Origin: Immundisolibacter sp049322795
GTDB taxonomy: Bacteria > Pseudomonadota > Gammaproteobacteria > Immundisolibacterales > Immundisolibacteraceae
Length of the DNA: 64,000 nucleotides
Assembly (NCBI GenBank): GCA_049322795.1
Contig: JBMOQH010000024.1
Coordinates: forward strand, 1-64,000
Direction of reading: 5' to 3'
Positions within the stretch are counted from its first letter, which is position 1, and each line of letters opens with the position of its first letter. A program made the translations under genes and the position numbers. Positions 48,681 through 57,566 of this stretch are shown piece after piece. The notes below the pieces were generated by a model. That model was not told the origin of the DNA, made no database searches, and saw only the letters and a program-made list of their open reading frames with translations.

Positions 48681-50413
48681 GCGCTGGGCTCCGAGGATGC
48701 GTGGCGCATGGCATGTTCCGCCGCCAACGCGCCGAAGGTAATGGCCGGACCGAGCGTGGCACCCCCGGCCCAGTAGGCGGGCCCGGTGGGGGACGCGACA
48801 CAGTTGCCGGCGCCGTACAGGCCGGCAATCGGCCGGTTGCGCACGTCGAGCACCCGCGCGTCGCGATCGATGCAGGGCCCGCCCTTGGTGTCGAGCGTGC
48901 CGGCCACCAGCAGGATGGCGTGATAGGGGCCGTGGTCGGCCAGCGGGTGCAGCGTGGGGTTCGGGTGGGGATTGTTCAGGACCGGCTGCGGGCCGAACTG
49001 GTGAAAGAACGGCTCGATGGGGGTCTCGCCGCGCTGAAAGTCCGCATCCTTGCCACGCTGGGCCAGGTCGTTGAAGCGCGCCACACTGGCCTTGAGCTGT
49101 AGCGCGAAGTCGTCCGCGAGGAGCGTGCCGCCGGTGTGCCCGGCGATCGATCGCACATGGGCGGTGAGTTTGGCGGCCAGGGCGTCGAGCGTGTCGGCAC
49201 TGTGGACATGCGGCGGCCGTGGCCCGGCGGGCGGAATTGGCGCGTAGCCAGCGAATTCGCGGGCGCTGCGGGCGTCATACACCATCACCGACAGCAAATT
49301 CGGGTATTCGGCGCGCACCGGATCCCAGGCGAAGTGCGCCTGCGTGCGTTCGTTGTAGACGAATTTTTCGTTCAGGAAGCGCCGCCCGAAACGGTTGACC
49401 TGCAACATCGAGTCACCGGGCGTGCACCAGATGCCGGTCGGCACGCTGGGGTTGTCGAGGGCCTGATCAAGCGGAATCTGGCACCACCACGCGTTGCTCA
49501 TGTTGCCCAGGCGTGCGCCGATCTCGCCGGCCAGGGTGACGAAGTCGCCCTCCGAGGTCGGCTGTGCGCAGCCCCCGAACACGGGGCCTTTCAGGAAATC
49601 GCGCCGCATTTGCGGGTTGTGGGTGAAGCCACCGGTGGCAAAGATCACGCCGCGCCGGGCACGGATGTTCGCGTGCCGGCCATCGCCGTCGGTGACGGTC
49701 AGACCGACGACACGGCCGGCGTCGACGATCATCCGCTGTGCCCGCAGGCCGGTGCGAATGGGTATGCCGGCGGCATCCAGCGCCGCGCGGAACTGCCGTA
49801 TCAGCTCGGCGCCGTTGCCGACCTTCCCGTCCGATGTGATCGGCACCAGCGCGCGACCGGCGGGCACCTTGTTTTCCGGCAGATGAGCGAAGTAGTCCGG
49901 CATTCGCGTGCCGGGGGCGAATTCGTTGCCAAGCCGCAGCACGCCCGCTTCCTGCCAGCCGTCCAGCACCCGCGCCGCGTGGTCGTAGTAGGCGCCGATC
50001 AGCTCGAGGCCATCCGCTGGTGCGCCGTAGGTGGAATGGCTGGCGTCGTAGGACTCGGGATAGGACAAACGCGCCATGTACCGCAGCGCGTCCTCGCGCC
50101 GGTCGTCGATGCCCGCCGCGCGCAGAAAGCGGTTGTTCGGCACCCAGATGCCGCCGACGGACTTCATGCTGGTGCCGCCGGCGAACGGCGCTTTCTCGAT
50201 GACCAGCACGCGGGCGCCCAGGCGCTGGGCGGTGAGCGCGGCGCTGAACCCGGCGGCGCCAGCGCCAACCACCAGCACATCCACAGTCTGCTGCCAGTCG
50301 GTGGCGGCGGCCGGGCCGGTCGCGTGGGCCACGCCGAGCCCGCTGCCGGCGGCCAGTGCCGCTCCGCCCTGCAGGAAGCGTCGGCGGCTGATCGTTGAAC
50401 GGCGATCGCTCAT
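48677..50413 (-). CDS. Tat-exported FAD-dependent dehydrogenase/fumarate-reductase-like
   Basis: This 578-residue flavoprotein has a twin-arginine signal SRRRFLQGGAALAAG (9-23), then the FAD motif VDVLVVGAGAAGFSAALTAQ, and a C-terminal cap and FAD region with GLYGAGNCVASPTGPAYWAGGATLGPAITFG. It belongs to the FAD_binding_2 group with 3-ketosteroid-delta1-dehydrogenases, fumarate reductases and urocanate reductases. The second ATG (50413) is preferred because an AGGAGG site would be too near to the first (50416). It would act in the periplasm if the Tat signal is used, which separates it from its cytoplasmic operon partners. The substrate is unknown. Confidence 0.85.
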   Translation of the reverse strand: MSDRRSTISRRRFLQGGAALAAGSGLGVAHATGPAAATDWQQTVDVLVVGAGAAGFSAALTAQRLGARVLVIEKAPFAGGTSMKSVGGIWVPNNRFLRAAGIDDRREDALRYMARLSYPESYDASHSTYGAPADGLELIGAYYDHAARVLDGWQEAGVLRLGNEFAPGTRMPDYFAHLPENKVPAGRALVPITSDGKVGNGAELIRQFRAALDAAGIPIRTGLRAQRMIVDAGRVVGLTVTDGDGRHANIRARRGVIFATGGFTHNPQMRRDFLKGPVFGGCAQPTSEGDFVTLAGEIGARLGNMSNAWWCQIPLDQALDNPSVPTGIWCTPGDSMLQVNRFGRRFLNEKFVYNERTQAHFAWDPVRAEYPNLLSVMVYDARSAREFAGYAPIPPAGPRPPHVHSADTLDALAAKLTAHVRSIAGHTGGTLLADDFALQLKASVARFNDLAQRGKDADFQRGETPIEPFFHQFGPQPVLNNPHPNPTLHPLADHGPYHAILLVAGTLDTKGGPCIDRDARVLDVRNRPIAGLYGAGNCVASPTGPAYWAGGATLGPAITFGALAAEHAMRHASSEPSA

Positions 50414-50552
50414 CATCCCTCCTCGTCAGTAGCGCGACGCAAGCCCGATGCGGCAACGGTGCAGCCGCGCAATGCCCGTTGGAGCAAGCGACAGTGCCGG
50501 CGGGCGCGCACGCAACCGCCGTCGGACGCACGCTCCGTCGCTTCGGGGCGAT

Positions 50553-51929
50553 TCAGCCGGGCGGCGCGATGGCCCGCAGCGGCTGCATGTCGAGCGGTTT
50601 CGCGCTCGACAGCGCGCGCAGCCAGGCGAGCAGGTTCCCGGTTTCCGGTGCGCCGACGCCGCCGGCCTCGGCAAGACCACGAAACTTACTCTCCAGCTCA
50701 GCCTCGCTGAGCGGGTTTTCGGGGTCGCCCTTGGGCCGGTCCTGGCTTGCTTCGAGGGTGCGCCCATCCGTCAGGGTGACGCGCACGGCCGCCGACCAGC
50801 AGGCGGGGTAGGCGGCTTCGCGCGCGGGATCGACGGCGACCGCAATGCGCGGCAGCAGTGCCCGCAGAACGCGATCGTTCAGCGCCGCATCGGCGAACTC
50901 CGCGAGCCCGACGCGGCCGCGCAGCAAGGCCGACGCGACGCAGTACTGCAAGCTGAACTTGGCGTCCGGCGCGGTGCGCGGGTCGGGTTTGTCGCACAGC
51001 GTCAGGGCCGCCTTGTAGCTGCTGACCGTCGCGTTCGCGATCGGCAGATCCGCCGGCAGCTGCGCCCGCAGGGCAAGCGCGGCGTCTATGGGGGCGTGGG
51101 TGTGCCGGCACGCGGCGTGCGGCTTGATGGATATGCCGTGCACGCGCAGTGGTTCGTCCGCCGTCCCGAGCCGCTCCACCACCCGCAGTGGCGTGCCCTG
51201 GGGCGCGAGCCCGGCAAAGAAGCCGCGATCGCCCTCCAGGATTTTGCGCGCGCCGGACAGTCCCAACCGGGACAGCATGGCGGCGAGCACGCCGTTGGCG
51301 GCGGCGCGGCCGGGATGCAGCGGCTTGGTCAGCGCGCCTTCCTCGTTGAATTGCCACAAGCCGAAGGCCTGCGTGCCGGCATTGCCAAGCGCCCACACCA
51401 AGCGGTCGCGGTCGAGGTCGAGCAGCCAGCCGGCCGCCGCCGCGGCGCCGAACACGCCAGCCGTGGAGGTGTTGTGAAAGTGGTGGTAGTGCTCGGCGCC
51501 GAGCGCCGCGCCCACCCGCACCATGATTTCGTAGCCGGCAACCACCGCCGCCAGCAGGTCGAGCCCGCTGGCGCCGATCCGCTCGGCGACCGCGAGCGCT
51601 GCCGGCACCACCACGGCGCCGGGGTGCGTCACCGATGCGCGCTCGACATCGTCCATTTCGACGATATGTGACAGCGCGCCGTTGACCTGGGCTGCGACCT
51701 CGACCGAGCGCCCCTCGCGCAGACCGAGAATCGTGGCCTGGCCGGCCGGCTGCAGGCGTGCGTATTCGAGAAAGATGTGCCCGGTTGGCGTGCCGGCGCC
51801 CGCCAGCGCCGATCCCAGCCAGTCGAGCACCAGCAGCCGGGCGGCTTCGATATCCGCGGCCGTGAAGCCGGTTTGCCGCCGGCCGACCTGCCAGTCCGCG
51901 AGGCGCTCGGTGAGGCTCGCCTCAAGCAC
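50553..51929 (-). CDS. MmgE/PrpD family protein
   Basis: This 458-residue protein resembles the 2-methylcitrate dehydratase/cis-aconitate decarboxylase-like superfamily: LLVLDWLGSALAGAGTPTG, NGALSHIVEMDD, HPGAVVVPAALA, AGYEIMVRVG, KPLHPGRAAANGVLAA and HAACRHTHAPIDAAL. A standard prp operon is absent, so it is not assigned as PrpD. It starts with GTG at 51929, eight bases before the end of the citryl-CoA-lyase-like gene, and precedes the FAD-dehydrogenase by 139 bp. It may dehydrate a hydroxy-acid made by its partner. Confidence 0.85.
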   Translation of the reverse strand: MLEASLTERLADWQVGRRQTGFTAADIEAARLLVLDWLGSALAGAGTPTGHIFLEYARLQPAGQATILGLREGRSVEVAAQVNGALSHIVEMDDVERASVTHPGAVVVPAALAVAERIGASGLDLLAAVVAGYEIMVRVGAALGAEHYHHFHNTSTAGVFGAAAAAGWLLDLDRDRLVWALGNAGTQAFGLWQFNEEGALTKPLHPGRAAANGVLAAMLSRLGLSGARKILEGDRGFFAGLAPQGTPLRVVERLGTADEPLRVHGISIKPHAACRHTHAPIDAALALRAQLPADLPIANATVSSYKAALTLCDKPDPRTAPDAKFSLQYCVASALLRGRVGLAEFADAALNDRVLRALLPRIAVAVDPAREAAYPACWSAAVRVTLTDGRTLEASQDRPKGDPENPLSEAELESKFRGLAEAGGVGAPETGNLLAWLRALSSAKPLDMQPLRAIAPPG

Positions 51930-52704
51930 GGTTCTTCAGCGCCTCGCCGGAGTATTCGACGGCGTGCGTGCCGGCGTCCCACAGGCCGCGTGCGGCCGGG
52001 TTCTCGAGTTCTTCCTTGACGTGGCCGACCAGGCCCGCAGCGCGGGTGATGACCGCGAAGCCCCGCATGACCTCGACCGGGATGCCGATTTCCGACAGCG
52101 CGGCCGCGATGGCGCCGGTGGCGTTGATGGTGATGTGGCGTTCGTAGACGCGGTCCACGGCCTCGCCGAGCGCCAGCAGGGCGGCGATGTGTTTGCCGGG
52201 CACGCCGGCGTCACGCGCGATGGCGAGAATCTTCGGTGTGCGCGGGTCGTCCGGCCGGTGCAGGTTGTGGCCAAAGCCGGGCAGGGCGGTCTTGCTGCTG
52301 CGGTGGCGGCGGGCAATGCGCTCGGCGGCGGCCGGCACGCCATCCTCAGCCGCCATCATCTCGGCGATCAGTTCGGCGGCGCCTTGCATGGTGCCGAGAA
52401 ACTGTCCGCCGACGCCGAGCAGCCCGGCCGCGACCGCGCCCTGCAGCGACTCCGGCGCGCTCATGAGCGTGAGGCGGGTGGCAATGGCGGACGGGGTGAT
52501 GCCGTGTTCCATCAACGTGACCAACACGGCGTCGACGATCTTCACCTCGGCCGGCTGCGGCATGCGACCCATGATCTGGAAGAACATCATCTGCGTGAAG
52601 GTGACCTCGCCGATGAGTTCGTCGACCAGGCTCTTGTCGCGCACGAAGATGGCGTCGCTGGTATAGGTGCAGATGGCGGTGGTGGGCTTGCGTTGTTCGG
52701 CCAT
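51922..52704 (-). CDS. Citryl-CoA lyase / citrate-synthase-like protein
   Basis: This 260-residue protein is a short citrate-synthase-fold protein related to citryl-CoA lyase and the C-terminal part of ATP-citrate lyase. His67 (MEHGITPS) and the stretch LPGFGHNLHRPDDPR (His146, Asp152 or 153) correspond to the conserved active-site histidines and acidic residue. It would cleave or form a citryl-CoA-like thioester. It is the first gene of the operon and overlaps the MmgE/PrpD gene by eight bases. Together they suggest chemistry on a tricarboxylate-like intermediate; the exact reaction is not known. Confidence 0.85.
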   Translation of the reverse strand: MAEQRKPTTAICTYTSDAIFVRDKSLVDELIGEVTFTQMMFFQIMGRMPQPAEVKIVDAVLVTLMEHGITPSAIATRLTLMSAPESLQGAVAAGLLGVGGQFLGTMQGAAELIAEMMAAEDGVPAAAERIARRHRSSKTALPGFGHNLHRPDDPRTPKILAIARDAGVPGKHIAALLALGEAVDRVYERHITINATGAIAAALSEIGIPVEVMRGFAVITRAAGLVGHVKEELENPAARGLWDAGTHAVEYSGEALKNRA

Positions 52705-52843
52705 GGCGTCGAGCTTCTCCCCGGGGTTAACGTGAGTTCAGGATCATGACAGCTTCGGGCAGCACGGAAAAGCGCGCTGCCCGGCCATGCGCGGGGCATC
52801 GACCGCGCGCCGGCTTTACACGAACGCGCCGCTTCCACTACGC

Positions 52844-52876
52844 TTGAAGCCGTTTTTGTGCGCTGCACAATATCGA
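52844..52876 (+). promoter_or_regulatory. phaC promoter with PhaR-like operator
   Basis: TTGTGC-GCT-GCACAA (52856-52870) is a perfect 6-bp-arm palindrome. It overlies the gap between TTGAAG (52844-52849) and a weak -10 ACAATA. The same core occurs reversed next to the phasin gene (59135-59149). A repressor bound here would block RNA polymerase. PhaR is the obvious candidate since its gene lies in the cluster and PhaR proteins bind TGC/GCA-rich sites near pha promoters. Confidence 0.6.
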
Positions 52877-52903
52877 CCGGATCCCCACCAGGAGATAGCA
52901 CTG

Positions 52904-54691
52904 ATGCCCGAGCCGAACCCCTCGGCACTTGATCCGTCCGCGGTGCTGGATGAGCTGGCGACGGTCACGGCGCAGATCGAGGAGTTGGTCGGTCAGCGCT
53001 TTGCCCGCCCGGTGGCCGACGCGCCGGTCGTGGCCGGGGTGATGGGTGGCCTCGGCCAGGCGGTGGCGGCGTTCAACGAGTCCTTGCTGCGCGATCCGGC
53101 GCGGCTGCTGCAGGCGCAGTCGCAACTCTGGCAAAGCTACGCGCAGCTGTGGCAACGCACCTTTGCGGCGATGAGCGGCGAGGCGGCGCCGGACAGCGGC
53201 GCCGCGCCGGTCGACCGGCGCTTTCGCGGCGCCGACTGGCAGCTGCCGCTGTTCGATTTCATGCGCCAGGGTTATCTGCTGACCGCGCAGTGGCTGCTGG
53301 GCCGCGTGGCGGGCGCCAGCGATCTTGATCCGGCGACACGCCATAAACTCGCCTTCTACACGCGCCAGTACGTGGACGCGATGTCGCCGTCGAACTTCGT
53401 CGCCACCAACCCGGAAGTGCTGCGCGCCACGGTCGAGTCGGGCGGGCAGAACCTGCTGCACGGTTTCCGGAACATGCTGGCCGACCTCAAGCGCGGCGAC
53501 GGGCAGCTCGAGCCGCTCATGACCAGTCCCGACGCCTTCGAGCTGGGCGTCAACATCGCCGCCACGCCCGGCAAGGTGGTGTTCCAGAACGACATGATGC
53601 AGCTCATCCAGTACGCGCCACTCACCGAGCAGGTGTACCGGCGGCCGCTGCTGGTGGTGCCGCCGTGGATCAACAAGTTCTACGTGATGGACCTGCAGCC
53701 AAAGAATTCCTTGGTGCGCTGGTGGCTGGAGCAGGGCTACACGGTGTTCATGATTTCCTGGGTCAACCCGGGGCCGGAGCTGGCCGGCAAATCCTTCGAG
53801 GACTACATGCTCGAAGGTCCGCTTGCGGCGCTCGATGCCATCGAGCAGGCCTGTGGCGAGCGCGAGGTGAACGCGGTCGGGTACTGCATCGGCGGCACCT
53901 TGCTGATGAGCACGCTGGCCTACATGCAGGCCACGGGCGACCCGCGCATCAAGTCGGCGACGACGTTCGCAAGCCTGCTCGATTTCAGCGAGCCGGGCGA
54001 CCTTGGCGTGTTCATCGACGAGGAGCAGATCACGGCGCTCGAGGCCAAGATGGCCGAGGCGGGCTATCTCGACGGCACCAGCATGGCGAGCGCCTTCAAT
54101 CTGCTGCGCGCGAACGACCTGATCTGGTCCTTCTACGTCAACAACTATCTGCTGGGCAAGGATCCGGCGCCCTTCGATCTGCTGTTCTGGAACAGCGACG
54201 CCACGCGCATGCCGGCGGCCATGCACAGCTTCTACCTGCGCAACATGTACCTGCACAACCGCTTGCGCGAACCGGGCGGCATCACGCTGGCCGGCGTGCC
54301 GATCGACCTGTCGAAGATCACCGTGCCCTGCTACCTCGTGGCCACGGTGGAGGATCACATCGCGCCCTGGCAGTCGGTATACGCCGGCGCGCGTCTGCTC
54401 GGTGGCCGCACGCGCTTCGTGTTGTCCGGCTCGGGCCACATTGCCGGCATCATCAATCCGCCGGCGGCCCGCAAGTATCAGCACTGGACTTGCGACGGAC
54501 TGCCCGAGACACCGGCGGAGTGGCGCGAATCCGCCCAGGAGCACGCCGGGTCCTGGTGGCCGGACTGGAAGTTCTGGCTCGGCCGGCTGGCGGGCGGCAA
54601 GGTGATGGCCCGCCAGCCGGGTGCGGGCCAGTTGCCGGCGCTTGGCGATGCCCCCGGGTCTTACGTGCGCATGAACAGCCGTCAGGAGTGA
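52904..54691 (+). CDS. phaC: Class I polyhydroxyalkanoate synthase
   Basis: This 595-residue synthase polymerises 3-hydroxyacyl-CoA into PHA granules. The lipase-like box is GYCIGG with nucleophile Cys328; Asp484 (TVEDHIAPW) and His512 (GSGHIAG) complete the triad. The length and N-terminal domain are those of class I (Cupriavidus-type) enzymes. The ATG follows AGGAGATAGCACTG. It heads a rightward run with phaZ (4 bp away), phaB, and a second synthase of class III (phaE-phaC at 56841-58614), a rare pairing in one cluster. Confidence 0.96.
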   Translation: MPEPNPSALDPSAVLDELATVTAQIEELVGQRFARPVADAPVVAGVMGGLGQAVAAFNESLLRDPARLLQAQSQLWQSYAQLWQRTFAAMSGEAAPDSGAAPVDRRFRGADWQLPLFDFMRQGYLLTAQWLLGRVAGASDLDPATRHKLAFYTRQYVDAMSPSNFVATNPEVLRATVESGGQNLLHGFRNMLADLKRGDGQLEPLMTSPDAFELGVNIAATPGKVVFQNDMMQLIQYAPLTEQVYRRPLLVVPPWINKFYVMDLQPKNSLVRWWLEQGYTVFMISWVNPGPELAGKSFEDYMLEGPLAALDAIEQACGEREVNAVGYCIGGTLLMSTLAYMQATGDPRIKSATTFASLLDFSEPGDLGVFIDEEQITALEAKMAEAGYLDGTSMASAFNLLRANDLIWSFYVNNYLLGKDPAPFDLLFWNSDATRMPAAMHSFYLRNMYLHNRLREPGGITLAGVPIDLSKITVPCYLVATVEDHIAPWQSVYAGARLLGGRTRFVLSGSGHIAGIINPPAARKYQHWTCDGLPETPAEWRESAQEHAGSWWPDWKFWLGRLAGGKVMARQPGAGQLPALGDAPGSYVRMNSRQE

Positions 54692-54695
54692 TCGG

Positions 54696-55967
54696 ATGCT
54701 TTATCACATGCGGGAAATTGCCCATGCCGGTCTCGCCCCGGCGCGCATCGCGGCAGGCTTCACCACGCGCCTGCTCCGCCATCCTGACAATCCCTGGCGG
54801 GATAGCGTGGCGGCCCGATGGCTGAGCGCCGGCTGCGAGTTGTTCGACAGCGTCACCCGCCGCTACGACAAGCCCGAGTGGGGTCTGCACAGCACGACCA
54901 TCGACGGCGTCGAGTTGCCGGTCGTCGAGGAAGTTATCCGCCGCGAGCCGTTTTGCGACCTGCTGCATTTTCGTGCGACGGTGCCGCGGGACGATCCGCG
55001 GTTGTTGGTCGTCGCGCCCATGTCCGGGCACTACGCGACGCTGTTGCGCGACACCGTGCGTGCCCTGTTGCCGACGCACGACGTGTACGTCACCGACTGG
55101 TTGGATGCGGCGATGGTGCCGCTGGCGGACGGTGGCTTCGATCTGGACGATTACATCGACTACGTGATCGAGTTTCTGCACACGCTCGGGCCGGATACGC
55201 ACGTGCTGGCGGTGTGTCAGCCGGCAGTCCCGGTCCTGGCTGCCGTATCGCTGATGGCCTCGCGTGGCGACCCGTTGGCCCCGTCGAGCATGACGTTGAT
55301 CGGCGGGCCGATAGACACCCGCGTCAGCCCGACCGTACCGAACGACCTGGCAACCGAGCATCCGTTGGAATGGTTCGAGCAGAACCTGCTGGGAGCGGTG
55401 CCGGCGACCTATCCCGGCTTCGGGCGGCGGGTCTACCCCGGTTTCATGCAGTTGTCCGGGTTCATCAGCATGAACATCCAGCGGCACGTCGACGCCCATC
55501 AGGATTTCTTCAATCACCTGGTGGAGGGCGATGGCGACGGTGCGGACCAGCATCGGGCCTTCTATGACGAGTACATGGCCGTCATGGACACCTCGGCGGA
55601 GTTCTATCTGCAAACCATCAAGACCGTGTTCCAGGACCATGCACTGCCGCGGGGCATCATGCACCACCGTGGGGAGCCGATTGATCCTTCCGCCATCACG
55701 CGCACGGCGCTGCTGACCATCGAGGGCGGCAAGGACGATATCTCGGGTCCTGGGCAGACGGCGGCCGCGCAGCAGCTGTGCAGCGGCTTGCCGGTGGCGC
55801 GAAAACTGCACTACCTGCAACCTGAAGTCGGTCATTACGGGACCTTCAGTGGCCGGCGGTGGCGCGAGCAGATCGCACCGGTGATCGGGCAGTTCGTCCG
55901 TGCCCATGCGGCGCATGCAAAGCCCGGCACGGGGTCTGCAGGCCGTCGCACCGTGAAGCGCGCGTAA
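54696..55967 (+). CDS. phaZ: Intracellular PHB depolymerase
   Basis: This 423-residue protein matches the PhaZa1-type intracellular depolymerases (opening MLYHMREIAHAGLAPARIAA, then VAPMSGHYATLLRDTVRALLP, and VYVTDWLDA). The catalytic nucleophile is Cys174 in AVCQPAVP, in place of a serine. It degrades native PHB granules inside the cell. Only 4 bp separate it from phaC, so synthase and depolymerase are co-expressed, a common feature of PHA cycling. The C-terminal tail after about 405 is Arg/Ala-rich and not informative. Confidence 0.93.
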   Translation: MLYHMREIAHAGLAPARIAAGFTTRLLRHPDNPWRDSVAARWLSAGCELFDSVTRRYDKPEWGLHSTTIDGVELPVVEEVIRREPFCDLLHFRATVPRDDPRLLVVAPMSGHYATLLRDTVRALLPTHDVYVTDWLDAAMVPLADGGFDLDDYIDYVIEFLHTLGPDTHVLAVCQPAVPVLAAVSLMASRGDPLAPSSMTLIGGPIDTRVSPTVPNDLATEHPLEWFEQNLLGAVPATYPGFGRRVYPGFMQLSGFISMNIQRHVDAHQDFFNHLVEGDGDGADQHRAFYDEYMAVMDTSAEFYLQTIKTVFQDHALPRGIMHHRGEPIDPSAITRTALLTIEGGKDDISGPGQTAAAQQLCSGLPVARKLHYLQPEVGHYGTFSGRRWREQIAPVIGQFVRAHAAHAKPGTGSAGRRTVKRA

Positions 55968-56038
55968 GCGCCAAAGATTTCTGCGCCGACCCACGGGCGG
56001 CGCCTTGGGCTTGACCTTGGCGGAAGAGGAGAAGGCAG

Positions 56039-56779
56039 ATGCTTCAGACCAGGCCGGTGGCCATTGTCAGTGGGTCGTCGCGCGGAATTGGCCGCGAGAT
56101 TGCGCTGGAGCTCGCGCGCCGCGGCATGGCGGTGGCGGTGCATTACCGCAGCGGCGCGGCTGAGGCGGATGCGGTAGCGGCGCAGGTGCGATCCCTTGGC
56201 GTTGACTGCTTGTGCCTGCAGGCCGATGTCGCCGTTCCGGAGCAGGCGCGTGGCCTCGTCGCCGAAGTGTTCAGCGCCTGGGGGCGTGTGGACGTGATGG
56301 TGAACAACGCCGGCATCACCCGCGACAAGACGCTGCGCAAGTTGACCGATGACGACTGGATGCAGGTCATCAACACCAACCTGGGTAGTGTCTATTACTG
56401 CACCTCGGCCGTGATGCCGATCATGATCGAGCAGAACTACGGCCGCATCATCAACATCAGTTCCTATGTCGGCCAGGCAGGCAACTTCGGCCAAGCCAAT
56501 TACGGTGCCAGCAAGGGCGGCATCATCGCGTTCACCAAAACGGCGGCCCTTGAACTGGCGCGCTATGGCATTACCGTGAACGCCATCGCGCCGGGCTTCA
56601 CGGAAACGGAGATGCTGTCGAAGGTGCCCGCCGACGTGCAGGAAAAAATCCTTGGCCGCATCCCGATGGGACGCTTCGGGAAACCCGAAGAAGTGGCGAA
56701 GGTGGTGGCGTTCATCGCCACCGAGGCCGATTACATCACCGGTCAGCAGATCAACGTCAACGGCGGCGTGTATATGTAA
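56039..56779 (+). CDS. phaB: Acetoacetyl-CoA reductase
   Basis: This 246-residue NADPH-dependent SDR reduces acetoacetyl-CoA to (R)-3-hydroxybutyryl-CoA, the PHB monomer. Visible are the Rossmann motif SGSSRGIG (11-18), NNAGITRD (89-96), and the catalytic Ser141/Tyr155/Lys159 (YGASKGG), with INVNGGVYM at the end, typical of PhaB. It has an AGAGGAGAAGGCAG site at the right spacing. It is 71 bp after phaZ. No phaA thiolase is in the window, so acetoacetyl-CoA must come from a thiolase encoded elsewhere. Confidence 0.94.
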   Translation: MLQTRPVAIVSGSSRGIGREIALELARRGMAVAVHYRSGAAEADAVAAQVRSLGVDCLCLQADVAVPEQARGLVAEVFSAWGRVDVMVNNAGITRDKTLRKLTDDDWMQVINTNLGSVYYCTSAVMPIMIEQNYGRIINISSYVGQAGNFGQANYGASKGGIIAFTKTAALELARYGITVNAIAPGFTETEMLSKVPADVQEKILGRIPMGRFGKPEEVAKVVAFIATEADYITGQQINVNGGVYM

Positions 56780-56840
56780 ATTCCGCCCATTTGGCGGCGT
56801 GTTAGCATCGCCGCCTCCTGCCTGTCAGCCCACGCTCGAT

Positions 56841-57566
56841 GTGACCGATTCCGTTCAGGCCGAGTGGCTGAGCCGCTTGCGCGAGGGTTTTCCGACATCG
56901 CCCGCCCCGGGCGCCGATGACCTCCTGGCGCGCCAGCTGAGCGGTTACCGCTGTTTGTTGGAGGCATGGGAGGAAGCCCTGGAGGTCGGCCTCACCGACC
57001 CATCCACTCATGCGTTGCGCGCGCTGGCTCGACATGCGCAGGACGAGTGCCTGCGACAGATTCATGTATGGCTCAGTCCGGGCCCGGGCTGGGACACCGT
57101 CATCCGCCTGCCGTTGCCGGCCATCGATCCACCCGCCGATTATCTGGCCTTTCCGGGCGCGGCCGAAACCTTGGCCCTGTGGCGCGCCGCGGTGGACTAT
57201 CAGCGTCAGGTGGATCGGTTTTGCACCCTTTACGAATCCCTTGGCGCGCAGACCTTGGGTCGGCTGGAGGTCTGGCTCGATGCATCCACCGGCCCGCCGA
57301 TCGACACCGTCGAGGCCTTGTACGGGCTGTGGCAACGCTGCCAGGACGCCACCGAGGCCGCTATCGTCCGGGACGGGCAATACGTCCCGCGCCTGGCCGC
57401 GGTGACCGGTGCTGCCGCGGAGCTGAGAACCACCCACCGGCGGTGGTGGTTGCAATTTCCGGGCATGGCGCAGGATTCCGGAATGCAGCAGGCGCTCAGC
57501 GAGGAAATCGCTCACCTGCGGCGCCAGCTTCGCGCGATGGCCGGGCAGGACCGTGGCCCGAATTGA
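56841..57566 (+). CDS. phaE: Class III PHA synthase subunit PhaE-like
   Basis: This roughly 241-residue protein aligns by eye with PhaE: WLSRLREGF at the start, a middle TLYESLGAQTLGRLEVWLDA, PIDTVEALYGLWQRCQDATEAAI, and the heptad-like C-terminus LSEEIAHLRRQL. PhaE stabilises and activates class III PhaC. Typical PhaE is longer (about 350 residues), so this is a short version. The start is a GTG at 56841 without a good ribosome site, so it is approximate. It overlaps the following phaC gene by 14 bp. Confidence 0.72.
   Translation: MTDSVQAEWLSRLREGFPTSPAPGADDLLARQLSGYRCLLEAWEEALEVGLTDPSTHALRALARHAQDECLRQIHVWLSPGPGWDTVIRLPLPAIDPPADYLAFPGAAETLALWRAAVDYQRQVDRFCTLYESLGAQTLGRLEVWLDASTGPPIDTVEALYGLWQRCQDATEAAIVRDGQYVPRLAAVTGAAAELRTTHRRWWLQFPGMAQDSGMQQALSEEIAHLRRQLRAMAGQDRGPN

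Noticed and set aside
50553..52704. Methylcitrate cycle (prpD/prpC) assignment
   Set aside because: The citrate-synthase-like protein is only 260 residues and no prpB is present, so a standard prp operon is not supported.
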